From CAZRUA01 sp964603125 (lineage in GTDB: Bacteria; Bacteroidota; Bacteroidia; B-17B0; Aurantibacillaceae), in the NCBI GenBank assembly GCA_964603125.1, contig CAZRUA010000043.1:1-27433 (forward strand): 27,433 nucleotides of DNA, read 5' to 3'. Below the pieces are notes generated by a model. The model was given only the letters and a program-made list of their open reading frames with translations. It was not told where the DNA came from and ran no database searches. Shown here piece after piece: positions 23,271-27,433 of this stretch (its first letter is position 1; every line of letters starts with the position of its first letter). Position numbers and translations under genes: made by a program.

Positions 23271-24050
23271 ATGATGGATTTAAAAAATAAAACAGTTTTT
23301 CTTACAGGAGCTTGTGGCTTGCTGGGGAAGTTTTTTGCTAAAGAGATTTTAAAACATAACGCTAATCTAGTTGCTGCTGATATAAATTTAGATAAGGCTA
23401 AGGAAATTGAAGCAGAATTTGTTTCAGAAGGAATAGACGCTAACCGTTTATTATTTGTTCAATTGGATATAACTTCTAAAGAATCGATCAACAAAGCAAT
23501 TGACTCATCTGTTGCTAAGTTTGGAAGTGTAGATGTCTTGATAAATAATGCTTATCCTCGTCATAAGAATTACGGACGTAAATTAGAAGATGTTGAGTAT
23601 GCTGATTTTTGCCATACTTTAAGCCAACATGTAGGAGGATACTTTTTATGTACACAGGTGTTTTCTGCGCACTTTGCTAAAAAGGGGAGTGGGAATGTTA
23701 TTTCCATGTCAAGTATTTATGGATTTTTCCCTCCTCGTTTTGAGGTGTATGAAAACTCCGATTTTACTATGCCAGTTGAATACGCAGCAATAAAAGCAGG
23801 TGTTATAAATTTGATGAAGTATTTCGCTAAGTATTATCGAGGTAAAAATATACGCTACAATTGTTTAAGTCCGGGAGGTGTATTTAATAATCAGCACCCA
23901 GATTTTGTTGCAAAGTATAACGCTTACGGTTTAAACAAGGGGATGTTAGAGCAAAAGGATTTAGTTGGAACACTTTTGTATTTAATTTCAGATGCTTCTG
24001 AGTATGTAAATGGGCAAAATATTGTAGTAGATGATGGATTTACACTATAG
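23271..24050 (+). CDS. Short-chain dehydrogenase, PtmA-like (sugar nucleotide pathway type)
   Basis: A classical SDR of 259 residues: NAD(P)-binding TGACGLLG at 12-19, NNAYPR in the fourth strand, Ser147/Ser148, and catalytic Tyr171 and Lys175 in EYAAIKAG. The segments NNAYPRHKNYGRKLEDV, SSIYGFFPPRFEVYE and NGQNIVVDDGFTL resemble PtmA-type SDRs found in legionaminic acid clusters, where PtmA acts early in making the GDP-glucosamine precursor. The other genes of that pathway are not in the window, so the function is an inference from subfamily resemblance. The start is the ATG at 23271 or the next codon. Co-transcription with uvrB (4-base gap) looks likely. Confidence 0.82.
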   Translation: MMDLKNKTVFLTGACGLLGKFFAKEILKHNANLVAADINLDKAKEIEAEFVSEGIDANRLLFVQLDITSKESINKAIDSSVAKFGSVDVLINNAYPRHKNYGRKLEDVEYADFCHTLSQHVGGYFLCTQVFSAHFAKKGSGNVISMSSIYGFFPPRFEVYENSDFTMPVEYAAIKAGVINLMKYFAKYYRGKNIRYNCLSPGGVFNNQHPDFVAKYNAYGLNKGMLEQKDLVGTLLYLISDASEYVNGQNIVVDDGFTL

Positions 24051-24077
24051 TAAATCTAATAAGAGAAAATTAAAATT

Positions 24078-24377
24078 ATGATTAAAAAGTTAATTGACGC
24101 TAAATTTGATGCGCACCATTTTACAGTTGTTTTAGGGCTGTATTCTATATTGTTTCTGTTTTTTCATTTTGCATCCGAGGCAGTAGCTTATTTCATTTTA
24201 AGAGATTTTGAAAAAGCTAAAGTGTTAAAATTGATTCTACAGTTTTCTTTTCCAAGTGTAGTTTTCTTTTACCTAGGATTCCGTGATTATAGATTAAATC
24301 AGTTAAAATGGAGTAAGAATTATTTTATTTTTATTGCTATAAACGTTTTGTTTGTATTTGTTTGGAAGTACGTTTAA
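24078..24377 (+). CDS. Small three-helix membrane protein
   Basis: I do not recognise a family. The 99 residues hold three membrane segments (about 16-40, VVLGLYSILFLFFHFASEAVAY; about 51-68; about 80-97, YFIFIAINVLFVFVWKYV) separated by short charged loops. The gene is 27 bases after the SDR gene and is probably the last gene of the uvrB group. Its stop overlaps the stop of the convergent TauE/SafE gene (24374-24377). No sign of a signal peptide distinct from the first helix. Confidence 0.65.
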   Translation: MIKKLIDAKFDAHHFTVVLGLYSILFLFFHFASEAVAYFILRDFEKAKVLKLILQFSFPSVVFFYLGFRDYRLNQLKWSKNYFIFIAINVLFVFVWKYV

Positions 24378-25111
24378 GGGGCAGGATTTAAAAACAGCTT
24401 AACTAGCGTTATTAAGCCAGTGATTAAGATTAAAACCAGAACTATACTTTTAAAGTACTCTTCGGGTATTTTGTTTAATATTTTTTTTCCTATTAAGGTT
24501 CCAACAATGCTAACAATAAGTAATATTGGAATGAGATATAATATATCTGTTTTTATATAGCCATTAAAATAGTAAACAAAACTTCTGCTAAAATCAATAG
24601 CTAAATCAATAATGGCTGAGGTTGCAATAAATACTTCCATCTTTAAATTGTAAGCCGCCAGTGTTATACCTCGCAAAGCTCCTCCTGTTCCAATCAAGCC
24701 TGCTAAAAGTCCAGATAAGACTCCGCCTCCAATTGAGTTTGGTAAAGTTGGTTTAATTCCTAAGTTTTTGAAAACTAAAAATATAATGCTGATTGCAATT
24801 AAAAATACCGACAAAATGATTTCGAGCATTTTGGTGTTTACATACTTACTTATTGCAGCTCCTACAATAACAAAAATAACAGCGGGAATCCCAATTGATA
24901 AAACTAGTTTTTTATCAAATCCTTTTTTGAAAATGATGATTTTTGATAGATTACTCGATAGATGAAATAGGGCTGTAACACCTAAAACAGTATGAAAATC
25001 TAGATAATAACTCGCTATTGGGACAAAGAATAGCGAAGACCCAAATCCACCGATAGTGCCTAGTATTTCAGCCAGTAATGCAAGAAGAATAAACGAGTAT
25101 AGATTTTCCAA
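24374..25111 (-). CDS. TauE/SafE (TSUP) family membrane permease
   Basis: A 245-residue protein with about eight membrane segments. The N-terminus LLALLAEILGTIGGFGSSLFF carries the GGFGSS-type motif of the family. The internal repeat reads GGGVLSGLLAGLIGTGGALRGI, the expected second copy of the two-fold repeat. Family members export or take up small sulfur or organic anions such as sulfite or sulfoacetate; the substrate here is unknown. The start is a TTG at 25111: no in-frame ATG precedes the first helix, and a stop codon lies four codons upstream. The transcript probably begins after the terminator at 25129-25158. Confidence 0.9.
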   Translation of the reverse strand: MENLYSFILLALLAEILGTIGGFGSSLFFVPIASYYLDFHTVLGVTALFHLSSNLSKIIIFKKGFDKKLVLSIGIPAVIFVIVGAAISKYVNTKMLEIILSVFLIAISIIFLVFKNLGIKPTLPNSIGGGVLSGLLAGLIGTGGALRGITLAAYNLKMEVFIATSAIIDLAIDFSRSFVYYFNGYIKTDILYLIPILLIVSIVGTLIGKKILNKIPEEYFKSIVLVLILITGLITLVKLFLNPAP

Positions 25112-25128
25112 TTGAATGTGTTAAAACA

Positions 25129-25158
25129 AAAATCCCCTTGTTTTAGCAAGGGGATTTT
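25129..25158 (-). terminator. Intrinsic terminator after the secreted-protein gene
   Basis: AAAATCCCCTTG (25129-25140) pairs perfectly with CAAGGGGATTTT (25147-25158) around a 6-nt loop. On the minus strand it follows the stop at 25176 by 17 bases and runs into a TTTTTGTTTT tract. Confidence 0.88.
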
Positions 25159-25175
25159 CTAATTTTTATTTGATT

Positions 25176-25664
25176 TTAAAAACCAACTTTATCTGTTGTG
25201 CGGTGCTCTATTAAGAAACCTACACATGCTTGATCTGCTTGTTTTCCTTTTGCTTCTGCAACTTCGCCTGTTGGTATAGAAACCTCTACAATTAATTGGC
25301 GGCTAGTTGTACATTGGAATTCGAAATATTTTTCTCCTTCATTTGAAGCGTTGTCATATAACAACTCATTTGTTTTTGCATCATAAATTTTAAAATTTAC
25401 AGCGTCACCAAGTTGAACCTCAGTACAAACGTTCATGCGGTAATCCATTCCTTTGTAAACAACAAAACGCATACGCGAAGTTGTTCCTTGAGAGAATAAA
25501 CCACTTTTGCTTTGTCCGTTATAGATATACTCTTTATTAGGGTCAGCATTTTCTTCAGAAACTACACATGCCTTGCGGTGAAACTGACCGCAGATGCTTG
25601 ATTGTGAATTTGTATTGGTAGCTAATAAACTTACCGCAACTAATGTTAAAAATAATTTTTTCAT
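25176..25664 (-). CDS. Secreted protein of unknown function, conserved type in Bacteroidota
   Basis: I do not recognise a named family. The 162 residues begin with a clear Sec signal (KKLFLTLVAVSLLATNTNSQ, about 2-21). The mature part is beta-rich with five Cys residues (in SICGQF, KACVVS, NVCTEV, FQCTTS and QACVGF), which suggests disulfides in the periplasm. The central run RMRFVVYKGMDYRMNVCTEV and VNFKIYDAKTNELLYDN resembles beta-sandwich domains, and the C-terminal half carries a Lys/Ala-rich loop. It lies 57 bases downstream of the lipoprotein gene on the same strand and ends in a strong terminator, so the two may share a transcript. Confidence 0.75.
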   Translation of the reverse strand: MKKLFLTLVAVSLLATNTNSQSSICGQFHRKACVVSEENADPNKEYIYNGQSKSGLFSQGTTSRMRFVVYKGMDYRMNVCTEVQLGDAVNFKIYDAKTNELLYDNASNEGEKYFEFQCTTSRQLIVEVSIPTGEVAEAKGKQADQACVGFLIEHRTTDKVGF

Positions 25665-25721
25665 GTTCTTGTTTTTATTTTTCTACTATTCGTTTTATCG
25701 AACTTTGCGTGTTTCTAAATA

Positions 25722-26624
25722 TTAGTGACTAACAAATGAAGTTCTAACTTCTTTAATTTTATCTTGAACGTGTTTGTATTGGTCAGCTGTAATTTCTACA
25801 ACAGCGTGGTCTTCTAAAACGGTGTGACCATCTTTTTTTACAACCGAAGCATGATCATCACCTGTAGCATGAATTTCATCAAATACAGTTTTTAATGCTT
25901 CTAATTTTTTTAACTCAGGGCCAACATTTGCATCAGATTCGTATTTTTTCATGTATGCAATAATGTTTTCAAGCTCAAAACGCTCGTCCATTAAACGAGT
26001 AACAGCAGGGCTTCCTTTCTCATATTTCACAATATTAGTTAGGATGTACAACGATTCTAAATAACCACCAGCAACTACTAATGATAATTCAGGACCTTTG
26101 CCAGCTTGTTCTAAACTTTCTTTAGCTGAGTAATACAAATCATCAACAATTAAAATCAATGAATCAGCGTTTCCAGCGTTAGCTTCTAAGCGAGTTTTAA
26201 TCTCAGGCTTAACTACTGTTGAAACACCAATTTTATCACCTAATTTTTTCACGTCAACAAAATATTTAGCAACTCCAGATGAGTTACCAAGAACCGTGCA
26301 AAAACTTAAATCACATGCATAAACCCCGAAATTTAAAGCTTGTTTGCTTGGAGATGTAAATGCATCCGCCTCACCAGCTTTCTCTAAAAAGGCCATAGCA
26401 CCAGCATTTTTTGTTGCTGATTTTTTGAATAATTTTAGTAATTCTCCTGGACCTTCTAAAGTAATTTCTGTTTCAGTTGTATTATTTACAACAGGTACGC
26501 TATCTTTTGGTAAAGAATCGTTTCCTGCGTTTTCTCCTTCGGGTTTATCTCCACCACAAGATACCAAAGCCATAGTTGCAACTACTGGTAAAGCGATGAA
26601 TAGACTTTTAAATGATTTTTTCAT
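25722..26624 (-). CDS. Lipoprotein of unknown function
   Basis: A 300-residue lipoprotein. The signal SLFIALPVVATMALVSC ends in a lipobox with Cys23, followed by Gly-Gly-Asp. A Gly/Glu/Asp-rich spacer follows (to about 55), then a mainly helical domain (about 55-300), including QALNFGVYACDLSFC near residue 95 and long amphipathic helices such as RFELENIIAYMKKYESD. The C-terminal region has several His residues (HATGDDHASVVKKDGH, EDHAVVEI), which could bind metal, although this is a guess. Genes of this shape are common in Bacteroidota with no known role. It starts 27 bases after the sucC stop and may be co-transcribed with it. Confidence 0.8.
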   Translation of the reverse strand: MKKSFKSLFIALPVVATMALVSCGGDKPEGENAGNDSLPKDSVPVVNNTTETEITLEGPGELLKLFKKSATKNAGAMAFLEKAGEADAFTSPSKQALNFGVYACDLSFCTVLGNSSGVAKYFVDVKKLGDKIGVSTVVKPEIKTRLEANAGNADSLILIVDDLYYSAKESLEQAGKGPELSLVVAGGYLESLYILTNIVKYEKGSPAVTRLMDERFELENIIAYMKKYESDANVGPELKKLEALKTVFDEIHATGDDHASVVKKDGHTVLEDHAVVEITADQYKHVQDKIKEVRTSFVSH

Positions 26625-26651
26625 TGAGTTTATAGTTTTTCTGTTTTAAAT

Positions 26652-27433
26652 TTAGTTTCCTAATACTTGTTTTACAATATCAGCAGCTTCTTGCAATTGA
26701 ATTGCAGAGAATACTTTTAATCCTGAATCATCAATGATTTTTTTAGCTTCAACTGCATTTGTACCTTGCAAGCGCACAATAATTGGAACTTCAATAGAAC
26801 CCATATTTTTGTATGCATCTACAATACCTTGAGCAACACGGTCGCAACGAACGATACCACCAAAAATATTAACTAAGATTGCTTTTACGTTTTTATCTTT
26901 TAAAATGATTTTGAAAGCATTTTCAACACGTTGCGCGTTTGCAGTACCACCAACATCAAGGAAGTTAGCAGGATTTCCACCACTATGCTTAATAATATCC
27001 ATAGTAGCCATTGCTAAACCAGCTCCGTTTACCATGCAACCAACGTTTCCGTCAAGTTTTACGTAATTTAAGTCATATTCTCCAGCTTCAACTTCTGTTG
27101 GATCTTCTTCAGTAACATCGCGTAAAGCAGCTAAATCAGCATGGCGGAATAATGAGTTGTTATCTAAAGTTACTTTAGAGTCAACTGCAATAATTTTATC
27201 ATCACTAGTTTTTAAAACTGGATTAATTTCAAATAAAGAAGCATCAATTCCTTCGTAAGCTCTGTAAATTGCAGCAACAAATTTTGTCATTTCCTTAAAT
27301 GCATTTCCACTTAAACCTAAGTTAAATGCAATTTTACGACATTGGTAATCTCTTAAACCAACTTTTGGATCAATAGATTCTTTCCAAATTTTATCAGGAG
27401 TATGCTCAGCAATTGCTTCAATATCCATTCCTC
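26652..27433 (-). CDS. sucC: Succinyl-CoA ligase (ADP-forming) beta subunit, C-terminal part
   Basis: SucC with SucD makes succinate and ATP (or GTP) from succinyl-CoA in the TCA cycle. About 260 of roughly 390-400 residues are present; the N-terminal ATP-grasp part lies beyond the right edge, so the Met at 27428 is internal. Recognisable segments are SLFEINPVLKT, AVDSKVTLDNNSLFRH, VGCMVNGAGLAMATMD, PANFLDVGGTA and NIFGGIVRCD, in family order and ending with the usual VKQVLGN-type tail. The lipoprotein gene follows after 27 bases. No sucD is in the window. Confidence 0.97.
   Translation of the reverse strand, partial: GMDIEAIAEHTPDKIWKESIDPKVGLRDYQCRKIAFNLGLSGNAFKEMTKFVAAIYRAYEGIDASLFEINPVLKTSDDKIIAVDSKVTLDNNSLFRHADLAALRDVTEEDPTEVEAGEYDLNYVKLDGNVGCMVNGAGLAMATMDIIKHSGGNPANFLDVGGTANAQRVENAFKIILKDKNVKAILVNIFGGIVRCDRVAQGIVDAYKNMGSIEVPIIVRLQGTNAVEAKKIIDDSGLKVFSAIQLQEAADIVKQVLGN

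Overview
The window is AT-rich bacterial chromosome and looks like a member of the Bacteroidota. Several things point there: a secreted GH18 enzyme with a C-terminal type IX secretion (T9SS) sorting domain, an S16 protein with a long Ala/Lys/Glu-rich tail, promoter boxes of the Bacteroidota form TAnnTTTG with an upstream TTG-type box about 18-20 nt away, few Shine-Dalgarno-like leaders, and many lineage-typical secreted proteins and lipoproteins. I cannot name the genus. Coding density is very high: no gene-free stretch exceeds about 120 bases, and I see no rRNA, tRNA, CRISPR array, insertion sequence or phage gene.

Layout. 1-1598 (minus): the start of a mitochondrial-type aconitase, rimM and rpsP, with a strong terminator-like hairpin between rpsP and rimM. 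1748-7570 (plus): a tandem universal stress protein, a signal-less BtuF-like binding protein, a 1005-residue multidomain GH18 protein, and a GT4-type glycosyltransferase starting one base after it. 7567-8520 (minus): a small membrane protein and a YbjN-like protein. 8641-11240 (plus): a three-gene set encoding a Cas4-like Fe-S nuclease fused to a DEDD-type exonuclease domain (DUF2779 type), a DinB-fold protein and a CoA-type Nudix hydrolase. 11241-12302 (minus): a secreted protein and a tiny membrane protein. 12357-20158 (plus): eight tightly packed genes (WG-repeat protein, purM, MBL hydrolase, SRPBCC-GyrI fusion, def, TPR lipoprotein, CoA-binding protein, membrane PAS protein). 20155-21195 (minus): ribD. 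21248-24377 (plus): uvrB, a PtmA-like SDR and a small membrane protein. 24374-27433 (minus): a TauE/SafE permease, a secreted protein, a lipoprotein and the C-terminal two thirds of sucC.

How the genes relate. Much of the content is housekeeping: the TCA cycle (aconitase, SucC), translation and protein maturation (S16, RimM, Def), purine and riboflavin synthesis (PurM, RibD) and excision repair (UvrB). The accessory part concerns the envelope and secretion (GH18/T9SS protein, glycosyltransferase, PtmA-like SDR, lipoproteins) and one candidate nucleic-acid-processing operon (8641-11240). No obvious new defence system is visible. The most unusual items are the Cas4-like/DEDD fusion outside any CRISPR context, preceded by a long-spaced inverted repeat; an intrinsic terminator for one gene written inside the coding sequence of its convergent neighbour; and a membrane PAS protein that stops right after its sensor domain.
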